From: Alicyclobacillus fastidiosus
GTDB lineage: Bacteria > Bacillota > Bacilli > Alicyclobacillales > Alicyclobacillaceae
Assembly: GCF_026651875.1 (NCBI RefSeq)
Contig: NZ_CP104067.1
Span: 1,116,001 to 1,180,000, forward strand
DNA length: 64,000 bases
Reading direction: 5' to 3'
A program made the translations under genes and the position numbers. The notes beneath the pieces were generated by a model, which had not been told where the DNA came from, ran no database searches, and saw nothing but the letters and a program-made list of their open reading frames with translations. Positions 55,493 through 64,000 of the stretch are shown one piece after another (the stretch's first letter is position 1; each line of letters starts with the position of its first letter).

Positions 55493-57144
55493 ATGTACAT
55501 ACGGCGGATATCACGAAAAAATAAAAACGGTTCTGTCACGTCCTACGTGCAGCTTGCCCATAATGAACGCAATCCCAAGACCGGCAATCCCCAAGCGAAA
55601 GTCCTCTACCACTTCGGGCGTGAAGATGAAGTGGACATGGATGGATTGAAGAGGCTTGCCGCGAGCATCTCACGATTCCTTGGTGATGAACCCGTTGCGT
55701 CGGAGCCCAAGGATAGCGTGCAGTTGAGTCTGCTCGATAGCAAAACGTTTGGCACCGCTTATATCGTCGACTCGTTGTGGCATGAACTTGGCGTGGGTCA
55801 AGCCATATCCAAGCGTCTGGCACAGCGCAAATATGAAGCCCCGATAGAGCGGGCCATCTTTGCGATGGTCGCCAATCGAGCCTTGGACCCCTCGAGCAAG
55901 CTTGGCATGGAGGACTGGGTGAAGCGAGACATCGCACTCCCCGGTGTTGAGAACTTTGAGGTCCACCAGGGGTACCGTGCAATGGATTTCCTGATTGAAT
56001 CGGACGTAGACATCCAGAGAGAAGTGTTCGAGACTGTCGCCGACTTGTTGAACCTGGAAGTCGACTTACTGTTCTTTGACACCACGTCAAGCTACTTTGA
56101 AATGGATGACGAGCCGGAAGAAGACAGTCTGAAGCAACCCGGCTACTCCAAGGACCACCGGCCGGACTTACCGCAGGTCGTAATTGGTTTTGTAGTGACC
56201 CGAGACGGCATCCCTGTGCGGTGTTGGGTATGGCCAGGAACACGTCAGACATGACCGTCATTCCAGAAGTGAAGAAGGACCTCATTGGCTGGCGTCTCGG
56301 ACGCGTCGTTACGGTCGTCGACCGTGGGTTCAGCTCGGAGGACAATTTACGTGAACTCCAGAAAGCCGGAGGGCATTACATTGCTGGAGAGAAGATGACC
56401 TCTGGGAAGCAGACAGTCGAAGATGCCATGTCTCGTCCTGGGCGATTTAAAACGATACGGGATAACCTTGAAATAAAGGAAATCGTCGTAGGAGACGGTG
56501 AGGCACGGGTCCGATATGTGCTCGTTCGCAACCCAGATGAAGCTCGCCGAGATGCGTTTCGGCGCGAGGCACACCTCAAGGCCCTGGAAGCAGAGCTCGC
56601 ACGACTCAAGGAGTTGGATAACGACGCACACACCAAGGCGCACTGTCGATTGCAAAGTCACCCGACCTTCAAGCGTTACTTGAAGTCGGACAAGCGTGGC
56701 AATCTCACAGTTGACCACCAGGCGGTTAAGGCGATGGAACGACTGGACGGAAAGTATCTGATCCGAACCTCAGACGACACACTGTCCGCGGAAGATGTGG
56801 CCCTTGGATACAAGCAGCTCTGGCAGGTTGAGGCGGCATTCCGTTCTCTGAAACAGACCATGGAATTGCGCCCGATGTACCACAGGAAGAATGAGCGGAT
56901 TCGGGCACATGTACTACTGTGCTGGCTCTCGTTACTTTTGGTTCGGGTGGCAGAGAACCGAACTAGCCACACATGGCGAGAGATCCGTTCTGTCATGAAC
57001 GAGATGCACCTTGTAACCTACAAAGCTGGTAGCGGCAGAGTCCGGCAGCGAACAGAAGTAACCCCGGAGCAGGCACAAATCCTGAAAGCGCTGGGTTACG
57101 AACATCCACCGTTGTTCTCGGACATATCCACAGATACGCTGTAG
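55493..57144 (+). pseudogene. IS1634-like transposase, one frameshift
   Basis: The first part reads from MYIRRISRKNKNG to RCWVWPG; the second continues as NTSDMTVIPEVKKDLIGW to the end. Losing one A near 56237 (GGAAAC expected, GGAAC found) explains the break. Asp residues of the DDE site lie in DLLFFDTTSSYF and VVDRGFSSEDN, and the late E region is in QVEAAFRSLKQ. Together about 545 residues, normal for the family. Without the shift it would be a whole gene, so decay or a sequencing error are both possible. Confidence 0.88.
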
Positions 57145-57462
57145 GCACCACACGAAGTTATCCACAGTCCCGAAACCCTAGAAGCACCAACGGGTTTCGG
57201 GATTTCGTGTATCTACGACTGTCGAAGCCGAGTTCCTGAAATATCCAGATATGTCTAAGAGGGAGAACACGGGAGCTTTTTTATGCCATTTTCACGGTAG
57301 GGGGCGAGAGCCGAGCAAGATTGTCGGTTCCGGCTTGCATCATTACTCGACCGTCAAAAGCCATGTATACGCGCTGCATACGGGACTATCGGGCAGTAAT
57401 ACGACGTAAATACATCGAAATGTTTTAAGAAGAAATGACGGCTTAGAGACAGGGGTGAAAGA

Positions 57463-58341
57463 GTGGATATTGACGTTTCGTTAGTACGTCGATTGATATT
57501 AAAGCAGTTTCCCAGATGGGCAGGTCTTCTTATCAAGCCTGTAGAGCTTAGTGGTTGGGACAACAGAACTTTTCGCCTTGGTGACGACATGACGGTGAGG
57601 TTACCTAGTCACGAGGCGTATGAGGCACAAGTGAAAAAAGAACAACAATGGCTGCCCAGGCTTGCTTCCCGTCTGCCTATAGCGATTCCGACTCCTATAG
57701 CTATGGGTACGCCGTCTGAGGAGTATCCATTGCATTGGTCAATTTACCGTTGGATTGATGGCGAGAATGCGACAACTGAACGCATTACTAACCTGAACGA
57801 CTTTGCTATCGAGTTAGCCCAATTTCTCAATACCTTGCAACAAATAGATGCGAATGGTGGTCCTCCACCTGGAGCCCATAATTTTTACCGTGGTGGTCCA
57901 TTGGGCATTTATGACAGGGAAACTCGAAATGCTATTGCAGACCTGAACGGTATGATTGATAGAGTCGGGGCGATTACGGTATGGGAGTCAGCGATTCAGA
58001 CGGTTTGGAATACCCCCCCTGTCTGGGTTCATGGAGACGTGTATCCAACAAACCTATTAGTCAAAGATAGACGTCTAAGTGCCGTCATTGATTTTGGCTG
58101 TTCGGGGGTAGGAGACCCAGCGTGCGATTTAACGATTGCATGGACGTTTTTTTTCGGGGAAAGCCGAGAAACTTTCCGTTCTCATCTTCAACTTGATGAT
58201 GCAACATGGGAGAGAGCCCGTGGGTGGGCATTGTGGAAAGCCTTGACGACTATTGCATACCCATCAAATTACCCATCGGGACGGTTGGAAGAATCTCTTC
58301 GTGTGATTAAAGACGTGATTGCCGAACATAAGCCACGGTGA
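57463..58341 (+). CDS. APH-family phosphotransferase
   Basis: A 292-residue kinase-like protein with the catalytic loop VHGDVYPTNLLV (Asp and Asn) and the metal motif VIDFGCSGVGDP. It belongs to the aminoglycoside/macrolide phosphotransferase fold (choline- and hydroxyurea-kinase-like members included). A resistance role cannot be told from this alone. GTG start with a GGGGTG site. It stands alone between the IS110 copy and a terminator. Confidence 0.85.
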   Translation: MDIDVSLVRRLILKQFPRWAGLLIKPVELSGWDNRTFRLGDDMTVRLPSHEAYEAQVKKEQQWLPRLASRLPIAIPTPIAMGTPSEEYPLHWSIYRWIDGENATTERITNLNDFAIELAQFLNTLQQIDANGGPPPGAHNFYRGGPLGIYDRETRNAIADLNGMIDRVGAITVWESAIQTVWNTPPVWVHGDVYPTNLLVKDRRLSAVIDFGCSGVGDPACDLTIAWTFFFGESRETFRSHLQLDDATWERARGWALWKALTTIAYPSNYPSGRLEESLRVIKDVIAEHKPR

Positions 58342-58431
58342 TATGACACAGCCAGTTACGTTACGTCAATCTTGAACAAACGGGGGTTAGTTTAAGAAGG
58401 GATCAATTCCTATACTGCATCAATATACAAG

Positions 58432-58459
58432 ACACGGCATATCAGTAGGCCGTGTTTTT
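58432..58459 (+). terminator. Terminator between phosphotransferase and phage module
   Basis: ACACGGC pairs with GCCGTGT over a 10-base loop and is followed by TTTTTG. Confidence 0.8.
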
Positions 58460-58479
58460 GTCATTCTTAAGGTGATAGC

Positions 58480-59577
58480 ATGCTCGACAATGTAATGCAG
58501 ATGATTGTTCAGAATGCCTTGTCTCGCGCATATCCGCAGGGTCTTCCGTCGAATATCGTCTTGCAACAGTTCTCTAGTGCAAACGATACAGTTGGTCTTC
58601 CGGACAACGTGAACGCCATTCTTCGTGAAGGTGGATATCCTTATGGCTACGGCGAATTTTTGCCTCCGTGGTCACAATGGAACTTGTCTGGATTGACCCC
58701 AAATCAATATCCTGGTTCGCTATCTGTCTTGTCGGGGAATACAGGCGGAACAGGGTCAATCTCCCTCACGGAACCCGAAGCAACGGCATGGCTACTTCGA
58801 GTGAGCAGTTACCTTTCATCTGGAACGTCCATTTCTCTATCCGGTTCCCAGGAGATAACGCCCATAAGTCCTGCGCCGATTCCGATGTATGGCGATCCAT
58901 TCGAATGGTTCGGCGCTTGGTACATTCAACAGGATTTAACCAATTGGGGGACGCCGCCAGGATGGAATGATCCATATGCCATGTGGTTGGGGCCAGACTC
59001 GAATTTCCCTTTTACAACATCCATCGGGCAGTGGTTATTGGGTAAATGGCTCTATGTTCCGGTCGATGGTTTGTATTACACCTGTTACCTTTCGGCGGAC
59101 GATACAGCCACGCTTTACATAGATGGGCAAGAAGTCTGTAGTGGTGGACATTATTCGGGGTCTCCTGCAGTCGGGCAAATCCAACTGTCACAGGGGATTC
59201 ACAAGCTCACAATCGATGCCATAAACTACGGACTTCAACCTCCGGCGACAGGCGTTCTCTTGTCCATACAAGACCCACAAGGAAATGTGATCGAAAACGG
59301 AACAGGTGCCGATTGGATTACTACTGGTTTCGTCAATCAAGTATGGAGTTACACAGGGGCAGTTCCGCTCATGAACTATTCGTGGTACGTGATCGACGAG
59401 CCAACATCCACGGATTCGACGTTGAACCTTGAACTGGATGGCGCCGGTGCTGTCGTGAACAACATATGGCTATTCAGTATTCCTCCTTGGAAATGGGATG
59501 AAGCTGGACGGTATGACCAGTCACAGAACAACACTCTTGCAATCAAAGTAACCACCGTTGGGAGCGTGAATTTATGA
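58480..59577 (+). CDS. Phage tail-associated protein with PA14-like domain
   Basis: A 365-residue protein, Gly/Ser/Thr-rich and beta-predicted, without a signal peptide. Residues about 150-270 resemble a PA14/GLEYA-type carbohydrate-binding domain (VPVDGLYYTCYLSADDTATL, then DGQEVCSGG). It overlaps the next gene by four bases (ATGA). With the following genes it looks like the receptor-binding part of a prophage tail or baseplate. The specific role is inferred. Confidence 0.65.
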   Translation: MLDNVMQMIVQNALSRAYPQGLPSNIVLQQFSSANDTVGLPDNVNAILREGGYPYGYGEFLPPWSQWNLSGLTPNQYPGSLSVLSGNTGGTGSISLTEPEATAWLLRVSSYLSSGTSISLSGSQEITPISPAPIPMYGDPFEWFGAWYIQQDLTNWGTPPGWNDPYAMWLGPDSNFPFTTSIGQWLLGKWLYVPVDGLYYTCYLSADDTATLYIDGQEVCSGGHYSGSPAVGQIQLSQGIHKLTIDAINYGLQPPATGVLLSIQDPQGNVIENGTGADWITTGFVNQVWSYTGAVPLMNYSWYVIDEPTSTDSTLNLELDGAGAVVNNIWLFSIPPWKWDEAGRYDQSQNNTLAIKVTTVGSVNL

Positions 59578-60296
59578 TATCTGACGGTCTAGGCATTGCA
59601 GGACGTGTGCTCCTTACGGTTAGGGATGCACAAGGGAACATTCGTGAACAATCGGAACACAGGAATACAATCACCAACTGGACGCGAGCGCTGATCGCGT
59701 CTTTTTTATCAGGTTCAATGACCAATATTTTTGTTGGTACATCGCATGTTCAACCTAGTTTGCCTTACGCCATTGCGCTCGGAACTGGTACTGGAACTCC
59801 GCAACTCACGGATACCAGTATGTTTTCAGAGACGTACAACACGCGCCAACAGTACACATATCGTGACGTTCTGAATGGGTACTACGCTCAAACAGTTGTG
59901 CAATATCCTGTCAATACAAGCGGAAATCCAATCACCTACACAGAGGCTGGACTTTGGGATCAGGTTTATACATCAACGACATTAACAGGCCCTGTTGTGC
60001 CAGGGGATAACCAAATCGGTGTAGACAGCAATGCTCCATCGATGATGAATGGTCAGCAGTTGTACATAGCCGATTCGACCAATCCAGAATACGCAACTGT
60101 TTCTGGTTCATATGCATCCGGACAAGGTTCGTGGTTTCTCCAAAGTGGACTCCAATACAGTCATGCGATGGGAACGACCGTGTATTGCTTCTCCGGCAAT
60201 CTTCTCGCGCATGTCGTGTTTCAAGGTAACGGGGTGACAGTAGGCCCCGGTGAACAGCTTACGGCCCAATGGCAGATTTACGCGCAGAACGGTTAA
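59574..60296 (+). CDS. Phage tail-associated protein
   Basis: A 240-residue beta-rich protein starting with GRVLLTVRDAQGNI, followed by short Gly/Ser/Thr repeats (ALGTGTGTPQL, YTEAGLWD). The layout is like the head-domain part of tail or baseplate proteins that carry an FTDAGLW-type motif. Coupled to the upstream gene by a four-base overlap. Confidence 0.6.
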   Translation: MISDGLGIAGRVLLTVRDAQGNIREQSEHRNTITNWTRALIASFLSGSMTNIFVGTSHVQPSLPYAIALGTGTGTPQLTDTSMFSETYNTRQQYTYRDVLNGYYAQTVVQYPVNTSGNPITYTEAGLWDQVYTSTTLTGPVVPGDNQIGVDSNAPSMMNGQQLYIADSTNPEYATVSGSYASGQGSWFLQSGLQYSHAMGTTVYCFSGNLLAHVVFQGNGVTVGPGEQLTAQWQIYAQNG

Positions 60297-60309
60297 TGGG
60301 GGATATTAA

Positions 60310-61622
60310 ATGCCAAACCAATATGGTCTCTATCCAATAAGTAAGGGCGCAATCCCTCAATCCAGTGATTTGAATCAGATTTTGCAAGGATTCTTAGGGC
60401 AATTGGACATGGGCGCGTTGTCCTTTCTTAAACCCCTTTCGGCACCTGGAGCACCTACTGTCGCTCTTAACGGCGCGGGCAACCTTACGGGTACATACGG
60501 TTACGTGGTCACCTATTGTACGGGTATCGTTCAAAGCAATGGCACGCTGAATATTATCGGTGAAACACTCGCGGGTACGGTTAGCTCGTCTGTTAGCCCA
60601 AAAAGCCAGCAAGTCATGCTCAGTAATATCCCAACAGGGCCGACAGGAACCGTTGCGAGACGTATCTATCGCAACCAATCAAGCGGTAGCGCGTCAAATG
60701 GGCCGTTCTTACTTCTCGCAACGATCCCAGATAATACAACCACCACATTCCCCGACAACGTTCCAGACAGCAATCTAGGCGCCGACGCGCCCGTGGTAAA
60801 TACAAAAGGAACGCAATTCACGACCTTATATGCGGCTGCAGGCGTCAATATCCTTGGTCTTACCGCACCAACCAACGTACAGGCAACTCAAAGCACTGTA
60901 GCAAACGAAGGCCTTGTGGAAGGTGTGACATATTATTTTTGGGTCACGTCTTTGGACTATCAGGGTGGGGAAACCACTGTCGGTAACATGGCTAGTTATA
61001 CGCTCAATTCGTCCAATGGTAATTACGGAATCCACATTTCATGGGACGATGTGCCTGGCGCAACGCAGTATAAAATTTATATCAACTCAAACGATACAAA
61101 CCCTCAAACTGGTGGCCTTCTTGCTACTGTTAGTGGGTCAACGAATGATTATGACTGGGATGGCGCACCTTCGACTTCAGGAACACCTCCAACCACTAAC
61201 ACAACCGGCTTTGTTACTGCTAATGGCGGTATGACTGCCCATAATGGGGCTACAGTATGGGACGATTCTAATCGCGGATTCGATGTTTATATACCGATTC
61301 TAGCGCCGATTACGCCTGCTACGACTACCTCTACAAGCTGGAGTGATATATCGGGTTCTTATTTTGAAGTGACCAGTGACTTTATAGGGTACAAAGCAGC
61401 GTTGTTTGAAGCCGTTGCTTGGAACTCGACTTCAGGTGATCAGGCGCAAGTAGCAATTCGAGATGGAAATAACAATGTCATTTGTTCGTTCCATACGACA
61501 AACACCTACGGGACAATCATACGAACTCCTTTCACACCGACAATAGGAACCCAATGTCCATTGCAACTCAATCGGGAGGCACATGCAACCTTACCCAAGC
61601 CAAGGTTGTTCTTGTGTACTAA
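60310..61622 (+). pseudogene. Tail fibre with a late frameshift
   Basis: The frame begins MPNQYGLYPISKGAIPQ and carries fibronectin-like repeats (VTYCTGIVQSNG, YYFWVTSLDYQGGE). It reaches GTIIRTPFTPTIGTQ near 61553. There the natural continuation (SIATQSGGTCNLTQAKVVLVY and stop) lies in the next frame, so one base appears to be missing (CAAATG expected, CAATG found). In the present frame the protein runs on into the following genes. Confidence 0.7.
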
Positions 61623-61638
61623 CGAAAGGGGTGAAAAC

Positions 61639-61855
61639 GTGATTCTGTACTACGCAGAGGACGGAACCATTGTAGCGGCTTCTTCTGGCGGTCAACCAAA
61701 CGATGCAGATACATCCTTTAGGCCACAGGGAGCGATAAGCGTTTTATATCTCAGTGATACAGAGTATGCCGATGTGTATGCCAATTCCATGCGATACAAA
61801 ATCATCAATGGTGAGCCCGTTCGAATCAACGAATGCTCATTAGAGCATCCGCTTC
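61639..61855 (+). CDS. Small phage protein, fused in frame to what follows
   Basis: GTG with an AAGGGG site starts the frame ILYYAEDGTIVAASSGG, QGAISVLYLSDTEYADVYA and so on for about 65 residues. It resembles small XkdW-like tail genes. In the present frame it runs on to 62049, but a frame change near 61855 moves the coding signal to another frame, so its C-terminus is uncertain. Confidence 0.5.
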
Positions 61856-62543
61856 TGGATGTGTTGATGGAATTCTGTTTATCGGTGGCCAAAGTAACAA
61901 CATTGAATTGCAAGCCTATCTCCCGACAGGAAGCACGACATATACAGTCGCGCCATGCGGACAAGGAAGCAGGTCATTTCTTGAATCGTATTACGTGCTG
62001 TCTCCTGCTGATATCCAGTCACTTCTTGCAGACATTGGTACTGCGGTGAATCTCTTGACTGATGCGGTGTTCAACGTGATTTTGCCTGCATTACAGAATC
62101 AGACGTATACGCCTATCAGCCTAACCGCGAACCAATCGAATGCATTGGCGGACTTCGAAGATCAACCGCCGGAACAGGATTTCATCAAGGGATCGCAATT
62201 GTCTTTGAGCTTGGTACGGCGTATTTCAGAAAGCACGCTCTTAGAGGACACAATCGATGCATTATCTAACGACATGCCGGTTCTCTTCGGCTTCACTGTA
62301 TTTCTTGCATTGGAGTCACAGGAAGTCGCTGAAACTGGCATTTTGCCATTGCCGACAGAAGGGGAACAGCCTTTGGGCGGGCATGCGGTGATTGCAGTTG
62401 GTCACAATGACGATAAACAAATGATCCTCGTCCGTAACCAATGGGGCGCAGATTGGGGTCTGGAAGGCTACTTCTGGATGCCATATGAATACTACGCAAA
62501 TCTCGTTTCGGAGGCCTATGTCATTGATGATCTAGCAGCATAA
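61833..62543 (+). pseudogene. Tail-protein/C1-peptidase chimera
   Basis: The first ~95 residues (DGILFIGGQSNNIELQAYL, LADIGTAVNLLTDAVFNVI) are tail-like. From about residue 110 the sequence is the last third of a papain-family C1 peptidase: LFGFTVFLALESQEVAETG, the catalytic His in GGHAVIAVGH and the Asn in VRNQWGADWG. The N-terminal two-thirds with the catalytic Cys are absent. It cannot be active and looks like a deletion fusion. Confidence 0.7.
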
Positions 62544-62548
62544 CAGAG

Positions 62549-63082
62549 GTGATCAACATGTACCTCGCTAAACCAGGCGATATCTTGCTTTATCGTAAAT
62601 CCCCATCCATAGGCGATGATCTTATCATCGAAGGCGAATCGTTCGAGGACGGTCGCCAAGACCGCGAATATTACCACGTTGCCATTGCCCTCGATGCGAA
62701 TAACAAAATCGAAGCCTATGGGAAATCAGTCGCAATCCATCCAATCGACTACGGGAATTTTGACGCTTTCCGTCCTCCAATCGGTTCTCATCGTGTAAAA
62801 TCCGCTCTCGCGGTCATTCGTCGGTGTGTCGGCCAAGGTTACGATTGGTGGCTCATCATCGATGACGCCATTCGATACCTTACAAAGTTCATTCCCAAAC
62901 GTCTCGGCGGTCCTTGGCATTTACCTGTCTCTTTCATTCAGAGTGATGAACGTCGCGGCAAGGTGTGCTCATCCCTTGCGGTGGCGTATCTGAATGCGGC
63001 GTTATGGGGGCCAAAATTGGGTCGCAATGCTTCGCCCGAAGATATCTATCTGGCAGTCAAGGACTTCCCGATATATGTCTGA
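62549..63082 (+). CDS. YiiX-like permuted NlpC/P60 hydrolase
   Basis: A 177-residue protein starting KPGDILLYRKSP. It has the catalytic His in EYYHVAIALD and a later Cys in GKVCSSLAVAYLNA. The order, His before Cys, is that of the permuted YiiX/NlpC-P60 group. Such proteins cut amide or thioester bonds; in a phage lysis context it may trim peptidoglycan. Spacing to its neighbours is tight, so it belongs to the same transcript. Confidence 0.75.
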   Translation: MINMYLAKPGDILLYRKSPSIGDDLIIEGESFEDGRQDREYYHVAIALDANNKIEAYGKSVAIHPIDYGNFDAFRPPIGSHRVKSALAVIRRCVGQGYDWWLIIDDAIRYLTKFIPKRLGGPWHLPVSFIQSDERRGKVCSSLAVAYLNAALWGPKLGRNASPEDIYLAVKDFPIYV

Positions 63083-63094
63083 GGTGGTGTTGGA

Positions 63095-64000
63095 TATGGG
63101 CGAAAACTCACAAGAGGTACAATTGGCGATTGCCACTAACGACATCATTTGGATGAAAGCAACGATTGCGGATATGAACGAAGGTATCAAGAACTTGCAA
63201 GAAGCCCTAGAAAGGGCAATTAAGACACAAGACGAGAAATACGCGACGAAAGTGGAAGTGGAGACAGTCCGCAAGGACGTTGAAAACCTAAAGCAATGGC
63301 GTTGGAAAATCGGCGGTGCTTTGGGTCTAATCGGAATGGTCATCGGATGGGTCGCGAGCTTGGGTCACAATTTGCCTCAGTTTCATCCCGGCTTTCCGTT
63401 TACAGTCTTCTCAAAGTATGCGGATTTTACTATGCCGCAAGTGTATTGGGACGACATGCAACTGTCACCAACCACTGCATTGAATGAATGCCTTGCGTAT
63501 TACAACAAATACGACGTTCCAATCGTCCCAATCGGTCAATTGTATGGTCCTGTTACGCCTGATCAAATCAAGTCGTTCATAAGCGGATGTTCAGGTCTCT
63601 CGGGATATTCCTTCTGGGATTACCAACATTGCACGGCGGCTATGTGGCAAGCAGTGCTGGATGGGCAAGGAGGGTCTAAAGTGGAATTTTCACCATTGAC
63701 CGTTGAAATCAACGGCCTCAAACAACCTGACGGTATAGACGTGAACAGCGTTACGTACGTGAACTGGGGCGCACTTGAAGTGGTAAAGGTTCCGTTTACG
63801 AATAAAGGTAACGGTCTATTCACCATTCGTGGAAAAGACGTTCAAGGCGTGATTCAAAACAACGTCACGTATTTTCCGTGGTATATCGCACTCGTTGGCT
63901 ATACGCCCGTTCGCATAACTGGCGGATGGAACTTCACGAATCAACAACCGGCGCCTGCTCCATCAACTCCAACGAACGCCGCAATCGCCTCCCAAGTCAC
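63095..64000 (+). CDS. XhlA-like holin fused to a lysin fragment (runs off the end)
   Basis: From an ATG after GTGGTGTTGGAT the frame stays open to the end of the window. Residues about 1-85 are XhlA-like: helical (DIIWMKATIADMNEGIKNL), then KQWRWKIGGALGLIGMVIG with one membrane segment. From about residue 92 it becomes the last part of a TIM-barrel lysin (QFHPGFPF, KYADFTMPQVYWDD, SGYSFWDYQH), followed by a beta domain. The N-terminal half of that barrel is missing. It looks like an in-frame deletion fusion of a holin and an endolysin gene, unless a membrane-tethered lysin is intended. Confidence 0.65.

Larger units (their letters stand above)
55303..57232 (+). mobile_element. IS1634-like element with DnaA boxes
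   Basis: Ends are 14-base inverted repeats, CTCGGGTTCGACAG and CTGTCGAAGCCGAG (one mismatch), flanked by a 5-base target duplication TTCCT (55298-55302 and 57233-57237). The transposase gene is broken by one frameshift. Hairpins near both ends (CCCGAAACCC with GGGTTTCGGG at 57169-57201) can stop outside transcription. Four perfect TTATCCACA boxes lie near its ends. Confidence 0.88.
53841..57307 (+). mobile_element. IS110-type element, copy 2, split by an IS1634-like element
   Basis: Same ends as copy 1: it begins ATAAGACCCCC and stops at GGTAGGGGGCGA. Removing the 1,930-base insertion and one 5-base duplication leaves 1,532 bases, exactly two more than copy 1, which has two one-base deletions. 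The insertion lies at the last codon of the transposase. Confidence 0.9.

Noticed and set aside
1..64000. CRISPR arrays, rRNA genes or a replication origin
   Set aside because: No regularly spaced direct repeats and no rRNA-like sequence were seen. The DnaA-box group lies inside a transposable element with no dnaA or dnaN gene nearby.

Overview
The window looks like a chromosome segment of a spore-forming, Gram-positive bacterium of the Bacilli, most like Alicyclobacillus or a close relative. The evidence is strong AGGAGG-type ribosome sites with many GTG and TTG starts, CcpA-type cre boxes, a ROK-type xylose repressor beside xylA, a CdaS-type diadenylate cyclase, a ydaO-type c-di-AMP riboswitch and a PrsW-like membrane protease. 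The genus is inferred, not proven. By eye, roughly the first 21 kb and the last 6 kb are more AT-rich than 21-30 kb and 34-44 kb, so the window seems to join segments of different history.

Layout. 1-8.4 kb: end of a siroheme sulfite reductase, an Orn/Lys/Arg decarboxylase, a MocR regulator, half of a tRNA-Leu, a PrsW protease and a class B penicillin-binding protein. 8.4-14 kb: a FadR-type GntR regulator controlling an apparent sugar-acid operon (enolase-superfamily enzyme, MFS transporter, alkaline-phosphatase-superfamily enzyme), with GT-N3-AC operators and two cre boxes. 14-15.5 kb: two wrecked MFS genes. 16-19.8 kb: an amidohydrolase, polysaccharide deacetylase, MFS and IclR cluster. 20-25.9 kb: EamA exporter, APC permease, a two-component system and CdaS. 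26-29.8 kb: xylose repressor, xylA and a polyol dehydrogenase. 29.9-33.4 kb: an IS4/IS1182-like element split by an IS1111-type element, then a MITE. 33.4-44.5 kb: small proteins, a GntR/LacI hybrid repressor with a sugar ABC importer, a catalytically dead NlpC/P60 protein, a c-di-AMP riboswitch with its LysM-transglycosylase, a lipoprotein and a PAP2 phosphatase. 44.6-57.3 kb: an island bounded by two inverted copies of one IS110 element. It holds a LysR gene, a MetX-like acyltransferase, an orphan E2, a second IS1111-type element, a UPF0158 pair and a tyrosine recombinase. The right-hand IS110 copy is itself split by an IS1634-like element. 57.4-64 kb: a phosphotransferase, then a prophage tail and lysis module with chimeric genes.

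The most interesting signals are non-coding. The IS110 copies carry an upstream RNA region whose loops match the two element ends, as expected for a bridge RNA. The two diverged IS1111-type elements share a conserved downstream RNA region with variable blocks. The IS1634-like element carries four perfect DnaA boxes. A perfect 14-bp hairpin buries the ribosome site of a small gene. Two lysis or peptidase genes look like deletion chimeras. Several frameshifts are one-base contractions, so sequencing error must be excluded before calling those genes dead.
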